NCBI GenBank assembly: GCA_014730235.1
Contig: WJIO01000186.1
Coordinates: 1-29,776, forward strand
DNA: 29,776 bases
Source of the DNA: Candidatus Poribacteria bacterium
GTDB taxonomy: Bacteria > Poribacteria > DTPJ01 > WJIO01
Reading direction: 5' to 3'
A program made the position numbers and the translations under genes. How positions within the stretch are numbered: the first letter of the stretch is position 1; each line of letters opens with the position of its first letter. Below the pieces are notes generated by a model. The model ran no database searches and had not been told where the DNA came from. It saw nothing but the letters and a program-made list of their open reading frames with translations. Below are positions 17,048-24,952 of this stretch, one piece after another.

Positions 17048-17080
17048 AACGGGGTTTTGAGTTTAACTCAAAACCCCGTT
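17048..17080. terminator. Bidirectional terminator hairpin between convergent operons
   Basis: AACGGGGTTTTGAGT (17048-17062) and ACTCAAAACCCCGTT (17066-17080) are perfect reverse complements around a 3-base loop. It lies between the thpR stop (plus) and the CDC48 stop (minus). The T runs are inside the arms and only weak T tracts follow (TCTTTT on the minus strand), so its intrinsic strength is uncertain. Confidence 0.8.
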
Positions 17081-17106
17081 AATCCACGCTTATTATACTA
17101 TCTTCC

Positions 17107-19245
17107 TTATCTCTCTATGGCTTTCATTGCAGCCTGGAAGTGTTCCATATTAATCTTTATCTGTGTATAATCTTTCTCCTGTTCATCTTTGCTTTTCTGG
17201 ATAAATTCCCGGATGGCTATCATTGCCGCCCGTCTGCATACAAATTCTATATCAGCACCTACCCGGTCATCTGTCATTTTAGCCAACTCATCATAATTAA
17301 TGTCATCAGCCAGTGGTTTTTCCCTTGTATGAACTTTGAATATCTCCAAACGGGTTTTTTCGTCAGGTTTTGGCATCTCCATAACCAGATCGAGACGTCC
17401 AGGTCTTAAGAGGGCTTCATCAATGAGATCACGACGGTTAGTGGCTGCAAGCACCACAACACCCCGAAGTTCCTCGATGCCGTCCATCTCAGTTAAAAGC
17501 TGGCTTATTACACGTTCTGAGACATGGGAATCGGATGCTCCGGAACGCGGTGGAGCGATGGCGTCCAGTTCATCCAGAAATAATACGCAGGGGCTGGATT
17601 GTCTTGCTTTCTGGAAAACCTCTCTTATTCCTTTTTCAGATTCGCCGACCCACTTTGAGATTAACTCAGGTCCTTTGATTGATATGAAATTTGCTTGACT
17701 CTCGGTGGCAACTGCCTTGGCCAGCAGTGTTTTTCCTGTTCCCGGCGCGCCGTGAATTAAAACACCTTTTGTTGGTGATATGTTGGCATATTTGAATGCA
17801 TCCGCGTATTTCATAGGCCATTCGACAGCTTCCTGGAGTTCCTGCTTGATCTCCTCAAGGCCACCCACATCCTCCCAATGCACATTGGGTACTTCGGTAA
17901 ATACTTCCCTGATGCCCGATGGTTCTATTTCGTTGAGGGCATCCATGAAATTATCCATGGTAACGTTAAGATCATTCAGAATTTCATAAGGGATGGAATC
18001 TATATCAAAATCTATTTTAGGGATAATTGTTCTAAGGGCTGTCATAGCTGCTTCCCGACTTAAAGCCTCTAAATCTGCTCCTGTATAACCATGAGTTATC
18101 TCAGCCATTTTATCCAGGTCAATATCATCAAACAAAGGCATTCCACGTGTGTGAATTTCCAGGATTTGTAATCTAGCCGGGGCATCGGGTATACCAATAA
18201 CGATCTCCCGGTCAAAGCGTCCTGGGCGGCGCAGGGCTGGATCAATCATGTTAGGTAGATTTGTTGCTCCAACTACTACAATCTGTCCCCGGTCTTTCAG
18301 ACCGTCCAGAAGGGCCAAAAGCTGTGCTACAACGCGTTTTTCTACATCTCCTACTACTTTTTCCCGCTTTGGAGCTATGGAATCTATTTCATCCAGAAAT
18401 ATAATGCTGGGTGCTTTTTGCTTTGCCTGTTCAAATATTTCCCTTAGCTGTCTTTCACTCTCACCATAAAACTTATGTATTACCTCTGGGCCACTTATAG
18501 AAAAGAAAGCTGCATCAGTTTCGTTAGCCACAGCCCGGGCTAGCAGTGTTTTACCACATCCGGGAGGTCCATGAAGCAAAACACCCTTGGGCGGCTCAAT
18601 CCCTAATTTCTGGAACAACTGGGGATGCCTTAAAGGTAATTCTATCATCTCCCGAACTCTTTGTATGGCTTTATCCAAACCACCAATGTCTTCATATGCA
18701 ATACCAGCTTTATTTTGTCCTCCTTCTCTTTGACCTTCTATATTAATTCTTGTATCAGGATGAATAAGGACTATATCATCAGGGGATGTTTTTGACACAA
18801 TAAATTCCTGGAACCTGGAACCAAAGAGGGTGGCTCTGACTACATCACCGGATACTACAGGTAAATCATTAAGTAGTTTGCCCACATATTTTGTGTCCCG
18901 TTGTTGTGAAAAACGGGTTTTCCCGGAAGCCTGAGTGAGATATATTAGCTTTGCTGGTTGGGCTGAAACTGGAGACAGTTTGACCTTTTCACCGATTCCT
19001 GTATCGGCATTACGACGGGTAAGGCCGTCAATCTGAATGATTTCTTTACCTCGATCATCAGGATACGCAGGCATTACCTTAGCGACTGTCATTCGTTTAC
19101 CCCGAATACTGATAATATCCCCTACAGAAACGTCAAGTTTTTTCATATCTTCGGGATCCATCCGGGCAAGACCTTTACCTGCATCCCGATTTAATCCTTC
19201 TGATACTTTAAGATTAATCGTATTTGGCTCTGTTCCTGCACCCAT
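17107..19245 (-). CDS. CDC48/p97/VAT-type double AAA ATPase
   Basis: This 712-residue protein has the full CDC48 layout. The N-domain (about 10-175: double-psi barrel with [14 protein letters not shown], then a second subdomain) is followed by AAA D1 and D2. D1 has Walker A GPPGCGKT (226-233) and Walker B FLDEID (283-288). D2 has Walker A GAPGTGKT (499-506) and Walker B FLDELD (556-561). Both Walker A lysines, both Walker B glutamates and the arginine-finger segments (RRPGRFD, LRPGRLD) are intact. CDC48 hexamers thread and unfold proteins or pull complexes apart. It is the last gene of the minus-strand gas vesicle locus and directly abuts the unknown gene upstream (TAA then ATG). A role in remodelling vesicle proteins is inferred from context. 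The ending KAIER shows no obvious proteasome-docking HbYX motif. Confidence 0.93.
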   Translation of the reverse strand: MGAGTEPNTINLKVSEGLNRDAGKGLARMDPEDMKKLDVSVGDIISIRGKRMTVAKVMPAYPDDRGKEIIQIDGLTRRNADTGIGEKVKLSPVSAQPAKLIYLTQASGKTRFSQQRDTKYVGKLLNDLPVVSGDVVRATLFGSRFQEFIVSKTSPDDIVLIHPDTRINIEGQREGGQNKAGIAYEDIGGLDKAIQRVREMIELPLRHPQLFQKLGIEPPKGVLLHGPPGCGKTLLARAVANETDAAFFSISGPEVIHKFYGESERQLREIFEQAKQKAPSIIFLDEIDSIAPKREKVVGDVEKRVVAQLLALLDGLKDRGQIVVVGATNLPNMIDPALRRPGRFDREIVIGIPDAPARLQILEIHTRGMPLFDDIDLDKMAEITHGYTGADLEALSREAAMTALRTIIPKIDFDIDSIPYEILNDLNVTMDNFMDALNEIEPSGIREVFTEVPNVHWEDVGGLEEIKQELQEAVEWPMKYADAFKYANISPTKGVLIHGAPGTGKTLLAKAVATESQANFISIKGPELISKWVGESEKGIREVFQKARQSSPCVLFLDELDAIAPPRSGASDSHVSERVISQLLTEMDGIEELRGVVVLAATNRRDLIDEALLRPGRLDLVMEMPKPDEKTRLEIFKVHTREKPLADDINYDELAKMTDDRVGADIEFVCRRAAMIAIREFIQKSKDEQEKDYTQIKINMEHFQAAMKAIER

Positions 19246-19815
19246 TTAATGATTCTCCTTTAGATTTTTTACCGATTTATAGATCTTGATGTCGTCAACC
19301 AATTTATCAGTCACTTTATGAAGAGCTCCCATAAACAAAAGGCCAGTTTCACCATCCTTCAGAGTCGAGTCAATCCTACAGGCTATATATTCATCCCGGC
19401 GTTTCATCAGATCGTCGTATTTGTTTGTTGAACCAACTACTCCCATGTTCTTAAGTCTTTCCCTTTCCTCTAGCAGTAGCTCTGATGCTTCTGTTCCAAC
19501 TATTGATGCTCCTTTTTGGATTAACTCCAGCAGTAGCTTATAATTTCTGTTGCCATCTTCTGCAAGGGCCTGGACTATTTTAAGTTCCTGATTACATACA
19601 GGTAGACTGTCCTGATAGATTTTTGCTTTTTTGTAATTAATAGGTAAATTGAGCAGTGTATTCCTGATTTCTGTCCAGAAATTTTCAACAGCCTTTATAT
19701 GTTCTTCCCATTTAGATTCACCATATCTAGCTGTGTATTGTTTTCTGGCTTCGGATAAATGGTTTCCCAGGTCTTCAGGTGTATGAACAATAGGTATATA
19801 AAGCAATTCTCGCAT
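19246..19815 (-). CDS. Unknown 189-residue protein of the gas vesicle locus
   Basis: I do not recognise this family. The protein is soluble, mostly helical and charged, with no signal or membrane segment. It starts with a strand-like MRELLYIPIVHTPEDLG and has GTEASELLLEERERLKNMG in the middle (about 113-131). The later segment GLLFMGALHKVTDKL holds a hydrophobic strand ending in G-A-x-H. The paired IPIVH, GTE and GALH elements recall TraB/EreA-type metal-site proteins, but this is too weak for an assignment. A GGAG ribosome site precedes the ATG. It lies two bases after a gvpF/L gene and directly before the CDC48 gene, so it is almost certainly co-transcribed with both; a partner or adaptor of the ATPase is one guess. 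Confidence 0.8.
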   Translation of the reverse strand: MRELLYIPIVHTPEDLGNHLSEARKQYTARYGESKWEEHIKAVENFWTEIRNTLLNLPINYKKAKIYQDSLPVCNQELKIVQALAEDGNRNYKLLLELIQKGASIVGTEASELLLEERERLKNMGVVGSTNKYDDLMKRRDEYIACRIDSTLKDGETGLLFMGALHKVTDKLVDDIKIYKSVKNLKENH

Positions 19816-19817
19816 TT

Positions 19818-20537
19818 TTACTCCAAGCCTTTCCAGAGATTTATATTTGCAAAAGTATAAGGAGGCCAGGGGCCTGAATAAAGCAAACGCAGGTCTGGAT
19901 TATTATTCCTGAACTGCTGGTAAGAGTATTTAAAGGATTCCAATTGATCCTGTTCGATCAGATAGCATATATTCCTGATAAGCATCCTTTTTATAATTTT
20001 AACGCTGGAGATAACTTCAGAACTATGGGGAATAAGGATTTTATCCAGCTTCTGTTTCAAATCTCCCGATATATCCTTTAATTTTTTTATATTGTCGTGT
20101 TTACGTTTTTTATTCATCAGGTAATTCATGCCATTTTGAATTTTTACTTCTTTATTATCTCTGGATTTTATATCTATGTTTTTAATATCAAATAAAATCT
20201 TTATACTGATTTCTGCTTTACCCTCAAGTTTTGACAGGTATTCATTCAGTATTTTCATATTTTCTTTTAAAAATATTATTATATCCTCAATATCCGGGAA
20301 AAAGGTGGCAAAGCGACATGGTATTATAGATTGAGATTGCTTAAAAATAATATCCACAACTTTCTGATGATTAATAACGTTGGTATTGTTAGCATCCAAA
20401 CTGCGAGAATCAATTTCACTAAAGAAAACCGATATATCACCCAAAGTTACAATTCGGATTCTTGAGTTGCAAATACCCGTAGATAGATCTTTTGGCATTA
20501 TTGTATTATTTTTGGTTAAACAATAAACATATTTCAA
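19818..20537 (-). CDS. GvpF/GvpL-family gas vesicle protein, copy 4 in transcription order
   Basis: This 239-residue protein starts with the family strand KYVYCLTK and contains the core HQKVVDIIFKQSQSIIPCRF (the 'H-x-x-V...ILP-x-RFGT' motif of GvpF/L). It ends with YSGPWPPYTFANI, the conserved 'GPWPPY-F' tail. GvpF and GvpL are cytoplasmic accessory proteins that bind GvpA-family proteins during vesicle nucleation. The internal segment about 110-150 is lysine-rich and divergent. The start appears to be TTG at 20537 with a weak GAAGAA upstream. It sits five bases after the preceding gvpF/L gene. Confidence 0.88.
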   Translation of the reverse strand: MKYVYCLTKNNTIMPKDLSTGICNSRIRIVTLGDISVFFSEIDSRSLDANNTNVINHQKVVDIIFKQSQSIIPCRFATFFPDIEDIIIFLKENMKILNEYLSKLEGKAEISIKILFDIKNIDIKSRDNKEVKIQNGMNYLMNKKRKHDNIKKLKDISGDLKQKLDKILIPHSSEVISSVKIIKRMLIRNICYLIEQDQLESFKYSYQQFRNNNPDLRLLYSGPWPPYTFANINLWKGLE

Positions 20538-20542
20538 GATTT

Positions 20543-21379
20543 TTATTCTTCTTTAAAAACATTGAATTCAGGACAGAAATTATAACACGGCCAAGGACCA
20601 CTTAACTCGAATAATATAAGGCTTGGTTTATGTCTAAGGGCAAGTTTATCCAAGTTTTTTTTGAAATTATCAAAAGATTTCTTATCAATCAAAAAAGCAG
20701 AATTAAGTATCATATCCATATTTTTTCCCGTTGCATTTCTGCCAAGAAGTTTATTTCTACATCCTGCTATGCACCAGGATGATATAGTCTTATATATTGA
20801 ATTAGAAAGATTTTTCAGGTAATTGGTGCGGAATTTGCTGATTAAGCTCTCCCGCTTTTTTTTCAATAGATATGCTTTGCCCGGTGGCATATGGGCAATA
20901 CGTTTATCCAGATCCACAATTTCTTTGCTTGATTTAGCTATTTCCTCTGAACCAGCGTCATTTTCAGCATATACCTTTATTCCCCATTCCTCTTTTCCAT
21001 CAACAACGTCAAAATAATCATTAAATTCCTTGAATCCCTTAACCAGTATATCAATGATTTTCTTGCTATCAGAATAGATAGTGCCAAAACGCATAGGGAT
21101 AATACTGTGATTCTCCATTGCTGTTCTTATTATTTTTTCATGGGTTCTTACTCTTGGAGTTAACCACTCAATGTTCTGAAGGGATTTTTCCAGTGCGTCT
21201 TCGTTATATTTATCTCTGGAAACTGAACTTACCAGAGCACCGAGGTTTTGGTGAGATAAAAAAAAGGTTTTATTTTGCCTATCTATTCCTGGATTTGATT
21301 CTATATCCGGTATACCCCTGAAAATACAATAAAGGTAAAAATTATTATTCTGGTCTAATCCTGATTCTTCTGCTTCCAC
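20543..21379 (-). CDS. GvpF/GvpL-family gas vesicle protein, copy 3 in transcription order
   Basis: This 278-residue protein has the family features in order: strand NFYLYCIFRG near residue 14, LGALVSSVSRDKY, then RTHEKIIRTAMENHSIIPMR continuing to FGTIYSD. After it come EEWGIKVYAE, a helical region with HMPPGKAYLLKKKRE, and the tail LSGPWPCYNF. The ferredoxin-like N-terminal half and helical C-terminal half match GvpF. The start is GTG at 21377-21379, with GGAG eight bases upstream; it overlaps the end of gvpH by 25 bp, which suggests coupled translation. Confidence 0.92.
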   Translation of the reverse strand: MEAEESGLDQNNNFYLYCIFRGIPDIESNPGIDRQNKTFFLSHQNLGALVSSVSRDKYNEDALEKSLQNIEWLTPRVRTHEKIIRTAMENHSIIPMRFGTIYSDSKKIIDILVKGFKEFNDYFDVVDGKEEWGIKVYAENDAGSEEIAKSSKEIVDLDKRIAHMPPGKAYLLKKKRESLISKFRTNYLKNLSNSIYKTISSWCIAGCRNKLLGRNATGKNMDMILNSAFLIDKKSFDNFKKNLDKLALRHKPSLILFELSGPWPCYNFCPEFNVFKEE

Positions 21380-21882
21380 AATTTAATCTCCACTATACCA
21401 TTTCTGTTTGAGTATTTAGTTTTTTCTTCATCAACAGGAGCGGAAAGTAGTATTTCCTTGTAATATTTTCGCTCTTTTTTTTCACCTGATAGTATAAGTA
21501 TATCTCCTTTAATTTCGTATTTTATTTCAGTTTCTGATACTCCAGGCATTTCAGCGATTACCAGTATATAATCACCTTCATCAAAAATATCCACCATAGG
21601 TTCCCGAATTTCATCAACTATCGGTCCTTGTTTTTTTTCTTTAACATTACCAAATTGTTGAACAGTAGCTTTTCCACCAGTTCCAAATTTCACAGAAACG
21701 CCGTATACGGCTTTCAAGTCTTTATCATCACCGATTACCCCTTCTTTTTTTATACTTTCGGATTTTTCGGCTAATTCACTTGCCAGATCGATCAGGGAAC
21801 CAAGACCTTTAAACAAACCTCCTAATCCTATATCAATATTTATGTTGCCTTTGACGTTATCCTTTTTATCATCTTTACCCAT
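21355..21882 (-). CDS. gvpH: GvpH, Hsp20-type gas vesicle protein
   Basis: The N-terminal third is glycine-rich (NINIDIGLGGLFKGLGSLID) as in bacterial and archaeal GvpH. The C-terminal part (about 85-175) is an alpha-crystallin/Hsp20 domain: EPMVDIFDEGDYILVIAEMP, GVSETEIKYEIKGDILILSG and NGIVEIKLWK. GvpH proteins interact with GvpA and other Gvps and act as holdase-like chaperones. The start is taken as ATG at 21882, nine bases after GGAGG; a TTG six bases earlier is also in frame but is too close to the ribosome site. The upstream side carries two hairpins separating it from gvpJ. Confidence 0.92.
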   Translation of the reverse strand: MGKDDKKDNVKGNINIDIGLGGLFKGLGSLIDLASELAEKSESIKKEGVIGDDKDLKAVYGVSVKFGTGGKATVQQFGNVKEKKQGPIVDEIREPMVDIFDEGDYILVIAEMPGVSETEIKYEIKGDILILSGEKKERKYYKEILLSAPVDEEKTKYSNRNGIVEIKLWKQKNQD

Positions 21883-21931
21883 TACCAATAACCTCCATCT
21901 TCAGTTTTACTGAATTATATATAATAATAGC

Positions 21932-21999
21932 GCCCCGCATATAGCGGGGCTTAAGCACGCGTTACACAATTTTTAGGAGAGAGACATGCAAAGCGTGCT
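21932..21999 (-). promoter_or_regulatory. Two consecutive hairpins between gvpJ and gvpH
   Basis: Read in the direction of transcription, AGCACGC (21999-21993) pairs with GCGTGCT (21960-21954) around a 32-base loop. This is followed by GCCCCGC (21950-21944) and GCGGGGC (21938-21932) with a 5-base loop. No proper T run follows the second stem (GCTATTATTATAT). They could slow or end transcription or protect the upstream mRNA; the function is inferred. Confidence 0.65.
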
Positions 22000-22008
22000 G
22001 ACGATTGC

Positions 22009-22347
22009 TTAACTGGTTTTTTCTAATTCAGATATACGTTTTTTAAGAGCTTCTATTTCAGCTTCTTTATCTTCAAGTTGGTGTGCTTTTACTTCTTGTT
22101 CCAACCTTTGTTTGCGTTCCGCCATAGCACTTAAAAACGGATTACCTTCCCACCAATCTATACCCATCTCTTTGGCCCTTTCCACTGATGCCAGAAGCAA
22201 TCTAATATTGATTGTCAAAAGCTCAACTTCCAGAAGCTTAATACGGATATCGCCAGCAATAACAACGCCCTTATCCAATACTCTCTCAAGGATTTCCACC
22301 AGGTTATTTGCGTTGGTGGAATGAACAATTTGTTCTTGGTGTCCCAC
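22009..22347 (-). CDS. gvpJ: GvpJ, GvpA-family minor gas vesicle protein
   Basis: This 112-residue protein has a GvpA-like core at about residues 14-60 (NLVEILERVLDKGVVIAGDI, then LLEVELLTINIRLLLASVE). A longer coiled-coil C-terminus follows, from DWWEGNPFLSAMAERKQRLE to EIEALKKRISELEK. A GvpA domain with a helical extension is the pattern of GvpJ/GvpM, thought to act in nucleation and in shaping the conical tips. The start is GTG (22345-22347) with AGGGG about eight bases upstream; a nearby ATG is out of frame. It follows gvpK by 14 bases, giving the gene order S-K-J known from Bacillus megaterium. Confidence 0.93.
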   Translation of the reverse strand: MGHQEQIVHSTNANNLVEILERVLDKGVVIAGDIRIKLLEVELLTINIRLLLASVERAKEMGIDWWEGNPFLSAMAERKQRLEQEVKAHQLEDKEAEIEALKKRISELEKTS

Positions 22348-22361
22348 AGACCCATTCCCCT

Positions 22362-22691
22362 CTAATCAAGTAAATTTCCTAAAGGTCCTAAATCAATGTT
22401 TAGCTCTTCTATTTCAAAATATTCTTTCAACTCAATAATTTTTTCCTCTAACTTCATAAGAGTAGTACCGAGTCGCTCAATTTCTTCATCAGTTAGAGTT
22501 CCGCCTTCTATTCTTCTAATAGCCTGTTTTTCCAGCAACTGCCTGATAAGCTCTACCAGAGCCAGAACCAACTTTACAAGTCCTTGTTCTACTCCCTCTG
22601 GATCTACCTTCACCTTTGTAGGCTTTTTAACTGGTTCAAGGTTATTCGCAAAATCATCCAGGAATTTTGATGTTATCTCAGGTCGATTCAC
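22362..22691 (-). CDS. gvpK: GvpK gas vesicle protein
   Basis: This 109-residue protein has the GvpK core: KVDPEGVEQGLVKLVLALVE, LIRQLLEKQAIRRIEGGTLT and DEEIERLGTTLMKLEEKI. GvpK is one of the small proteins conserved in nearly all gas vesicle clusters and is needed for vesicle formation; its biochemical job is not settled. The start is GTG at 22689-22691, eight bases after GAGGA, and overlaps the end of gvpS by 14 bp. The N-terminal 25 residues vary in the family. Confidence 0.95.
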   Translation of the reverse strand: MNRPEITSKFLDDFANNLEPVKKPTKVKVDPEGVEQGLVKLVLALVELIRQLLEKQAIRRIEGGTLTDEEIERLGTTLMKLEEKIIELKEYFEIEELNIDLGPLGNLLD

Positions 22692-22911
22692 TGATTATTT
22701 CCTCATCCATTGCTTCAATAAGTGTTTCAACAGAACTTACCAGAACACTCAGACCTATATACAGAAGTTCCACACCAGCGACAGATATGCAAATTTCTCC
22801 AGTTAATACAGCCCCTTTATTTAATACGCGATCCAGAAGTTCACACAAAGAAATCCTTTGTTCCAATGATATATCATCATTATCATCTGGAAATTCATTA
22901 ATGATGTCCAT
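22678..22911 (-). CDS. gvpS: GvpS-like, GvpA-family minor gas vesicle protein
   Basis: This 77-residue protein carries the GvpA fold: SLCELLDRVLNKGAVLTGEI, then CISVAGVELLYIGLSVLVSS. It starts with an acidic head (MDIINEFPDDNDD). It differs from the shell protein in having GAVLTGEI in place of GIVVDAWA, which places it with the GvpJ/M/S minor proteins. The name GvpS rests on its position immediately before gvpK and gvpJ, as in Bacillus megaterium; GvpM is an alternative name. GAGGT lies before the ATG. Confidence 0.88.
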   Translation of the reverse strand: MDIINEFPDDNDDISLEQRISLCELLDRVLNKGAVLTGEICISVAGVELLYIGLSVLVSSVETLIEAMDEEIISEST

Positions 22912-22930
22912 ATATTACCTCAAGCTTTAA

Positions 22931-23242
22931 TTACTCAACAATTTCCTCAAGATCCATTCTTTTACGCATGCTGCGGCGTTCATAATTAATAACATCACCA
23001 TCTTCGTCAAGTTCAACTTCGTATATACCCAATACATCCAGTGTATCAGGTATTGCTTTTCTCTCTATAAATTCAATGGTGATATTCCAACCATCTTCAG
23101 TTCTTGATGCTCCAACCACACTTGAAAGCTCCAATCCTATTAGCATTTGGAGTTGTTCAACAGCGTTGTTTATTGCATCCTTCAGTTTTAGACGAACCGT
23201 TTTATTCTCATGTAAGGTATTTATTTCTTCAATCTCAGCCAT
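22931..23242 (-). CDS. gvpO: GvpO gas vesicle protein
   Basis: This 103-residue protein matches GvpO. It has a helical N-terminus (LKDAINNAVEQLQMLIGLEL) followed by the conserved core GWNITIEFIERKAIPDTLDV and GIYEVELDEDGDVINYERR. GvpO is required for vesicle formation in haloarchaea and some bacteria and may influence gvp expression. AAGGAG is well placed before the ATG. It sits between the 3D-domain gene and gvpS in the same direction. Confidence 0.94.
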   Translation of the reverse strand: MAEIEEINTLHENKTVRLKLKDAINNAVEQLQMLIGLELSSVVGASRTEDGWNITIEFIERKAIPDTLDVLGIYEVELDEDGDVINYERRSMRKRMDLEEIVE

Positions 23243-23296
23243 AAATTTCTCCTTGATGATTGTGTTATTTGGACATAGAATATTTTTATTATATCA

Positions 23297-23920
23297 TTAA
23301 TCCGATGACAGATCAATTAACTCCAGTTCTAATTTTTTTCTACCAAAAACCAATGCTTCTTTTACGGTAGGCATGAGTAAATCAATATTTCTACCATTGT
23401 TTTTTTTCATGGCTGATCCTGTATCACATGCAAAAAAGTACCTGTTAATTTCCGGAGCATACAGGACAGAACCATATGGAATAACACCGGGATCAACAGC
23501 AGCAACACCCATACCTGCCGGAATGAGGTTAGATGTCAATCCATCGTTAAATGGAACGCAGCTATCTTTGGGATCATAGGCAGTAACATTAAAATAACCT
23601 AAAGATTTCCGTTTTCCCTTTTTGGATAAAGTAGATATAGCTGCACGATATGCCTTTATTTCACCTTTAAGGAGTGATGATTTTATAGCGTATTCATTTA
23701 TCATCTCTTTTAGTCTTGTATGTTCCTGAGTCATTTGTGTTTGGTAATCATGGCTAACCCGCATGTATGTAAACAGGCATGATAATCCCATTGCGGTAAA
23801 AATAGCAAATGACAATACACCAAAGTAGACAAACAATTTAGCACCTTGTTTCTTAAATATATCTTTTATAAGAGAATAAGCCCTACCTGTATAAGAAGAA
23901 TTACAGGCTAACGTTTCCAT
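23297..23920 (-). CDS. Membrane-anchored 3D-domain protein in the gas vesicle locus
   Basis: This 207-residue protein has one membrane helix at about 29-50 (LFVYFGVLSFAIFTAMGLSC), a coiled-coil stretch at about 56-100, and a C-terminal 3D domain (about 108-203). The three aspartates that name the domain are visible as AVDPGVIPYGS (D143), FACDTGSAM (D166) and NGRNIDLLM (D180), and the strand GYFNVTAYDP opens it. 3D domains share the double-psi barrel of MltA-type lytic transglycosylases and occur in proteins such as YocH and YabE, so peptidoglycan cleavage in the envelope is likely. The ribosome site GGAGG lies at the end of gvpG, eight bases before the ATG, so it is part of the operon rather than an inserted unit. 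Confidence 0.88.
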   Translation of the reverse strand: METLACNSSYTGRAYSLIKDIFKKQGAKLFVYFGVLSFAIFTAMGLSCLFTYMRVSHDYQTQMTQEHTRLKEMINEYAIKSSLLKGEIKAYRAAISTLSKKGKRKSLGYFNVTAYDPKDSCVPFNDGLTSNLIPAGMGVAAVDPGVIPYGSVLYAPEINRYFFACDTGSAMKKNNGRNIDLLMPTVKEALVFGRKKLELELIDLSSD

Positions 23921-23924
23921 CGCC

Positions 23925-24161
23925 TTAACCTCCGCCTTTTTGAGCAGCTATCTCTTCCAAAATATCCACAAGCTCTTCTTCTTTTTCTTCAAATTCCTCT
24001 TCGCTGATTTCACCTTTTTCCAATTGTAAATAAAGATTTCTTAAATCTTCTCTTATCTTATCTTCATTAAAAAGCTCTTCTTTTGCCATTTCGTCAATTT
24101 TCTTAGCTATAAATACCGGTAATTTTATTGGTGCCAGTAAAATATTATCAAGAATACCCAT
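23925..24161 (-). CDS. gvpG: GvpG gas vesicle protein
   Basis: This 78-residue protein is a typical GvpG: the start MGILDNILLAPIKLPVFIAK is followed by a charged helical tail with LRNLYLQLEKGEISEEEFEE. GvpG is a small cytoplasmic accessory protein that works with GvpF and GvpL in vesicle nucleation. It follows a gvpF/L gene by five bases, the usual neighbourhood, and its end contains the ribosome site for the 3D-domain gene. Confidence 0.95.
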   Translation of the reverse strand: MGILDNILLAPIKLPVFIAKKIDEMAKEELFNEDKIREDLRNLYLQLEKGEISEEEFEEKEEELVDILEEIAAQKGGG

Positions 24162-24166
24162 GACTA

Positions 24167-24952
24167 CTACCTTTCGAGATGCAATTCCAGTCTGTCAACA
24201 AAACTGAATGGAGGCCAGGGACCGTCAAGTTTGAGGGAATACTCATTTCCCATATTTTCGCCTAGTCTATCAATGGCCTTTTCCAGATCAGAACGCATGT
24301 CTTTTTCAATTAGCAAAGTTGCATTAGTTATTGTTGAATCATTGTTTATTTCTTCAACCCGGGCTTCTCCCGGAGGAAGATGGGTTAAAATATCATTGGT
24401 TATCTGTTCTCTGGTTTTTTCCATTCTCTTGTGGAAATAAGTACCAAAATCAATAATTTCCTTACGTCCCAGGGATTTACCCTCGCCCATGTATTTATCC
24501 CGAATGGATCTGAGTTTATCATCCCTGTCAATGAAATACTTAAACACATCATCAACATTCCATTCAACCTTTAATCCCATTTCAACTTTGTTCTTAAGTC
24601 TTTCAAGCTCCTGTCGAATAGTTTGGTAACTTTTACGCAGAGCAATATTAACCTCACCTGCATCTCTAGCTATCTGACCGAATCTGGCAGGAATTGTGGT
24701 AAAAAGCTCTGATGCCTTGCGTATCACTTCATGGTATGGAGCCAGATTTTTCCTGAGAAGTTTAATGGAATCAACACGAGGATAATCACTTACCAGAGCA
24801 CCAATATCTTCATAATGAATGCTATGGACAACTTTATTATCCAGACCTATAGGACCGAAGTTACTTTCCTGATCTGAAAGAATAACAGCGTAAAACAATT
24901 TTCCATAATGGGAGCTTCCGTTATTTACTTTTCTTGTAACTCGCTTTCTCAT
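24167..24952 (-). CDS. GvpF/GvpL-family gas vesicle protein, copy 2 in transcription order
   Basis: This 261-residue protein shows the GvpF/L order: first strand [11 protein letters not shown] near residue 18, [34 protein letters not shown], then [14 protein letters not shown] long helical region follows with [12 protein letters not shown], and the tail is [16 protein letters not shown]. The N-terminus has about 15 extra basic residues. Its ATG overlaps the stop of the J-domain fusion gene (ATGA), so the two GvpF/L proteins are probably made together. It precedes gvpG. Confidence 0.92.
   Translation of the reverse strand: MRKRVTRKVNNGSSHYGKLFYAVILSDQESNFGPIGLDNKVVHSIHYEDIGALVSDYPRVDSIKLLRKNLAPYHEVIRKASELFTTIPARFGQIARDAGEVNIALRKSYQTIRQELERLKNKVEMGLKVEWNVDDVFKYFIDRDDKLRSIRDKYMGEGKSLGRKEIIDFGTYFHKRMEKTREQITNDILTHLPPGEARVEEINNDSTITNATLLIEKDMRSDLEKAIDRLGENMGNEYSLKLDGPWPPFSFVDRLELHLER

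Noticed and set aside
21986-22012. Plus-strand 8-codon frame (MQSVLTIA) with AGGAGAGAG upstream
   Set aside because: It lies antisense in the gap between gvpJ and gvpH and partly inside a hairpin arm; no plus-strand promoter is visible and its length is within chance.
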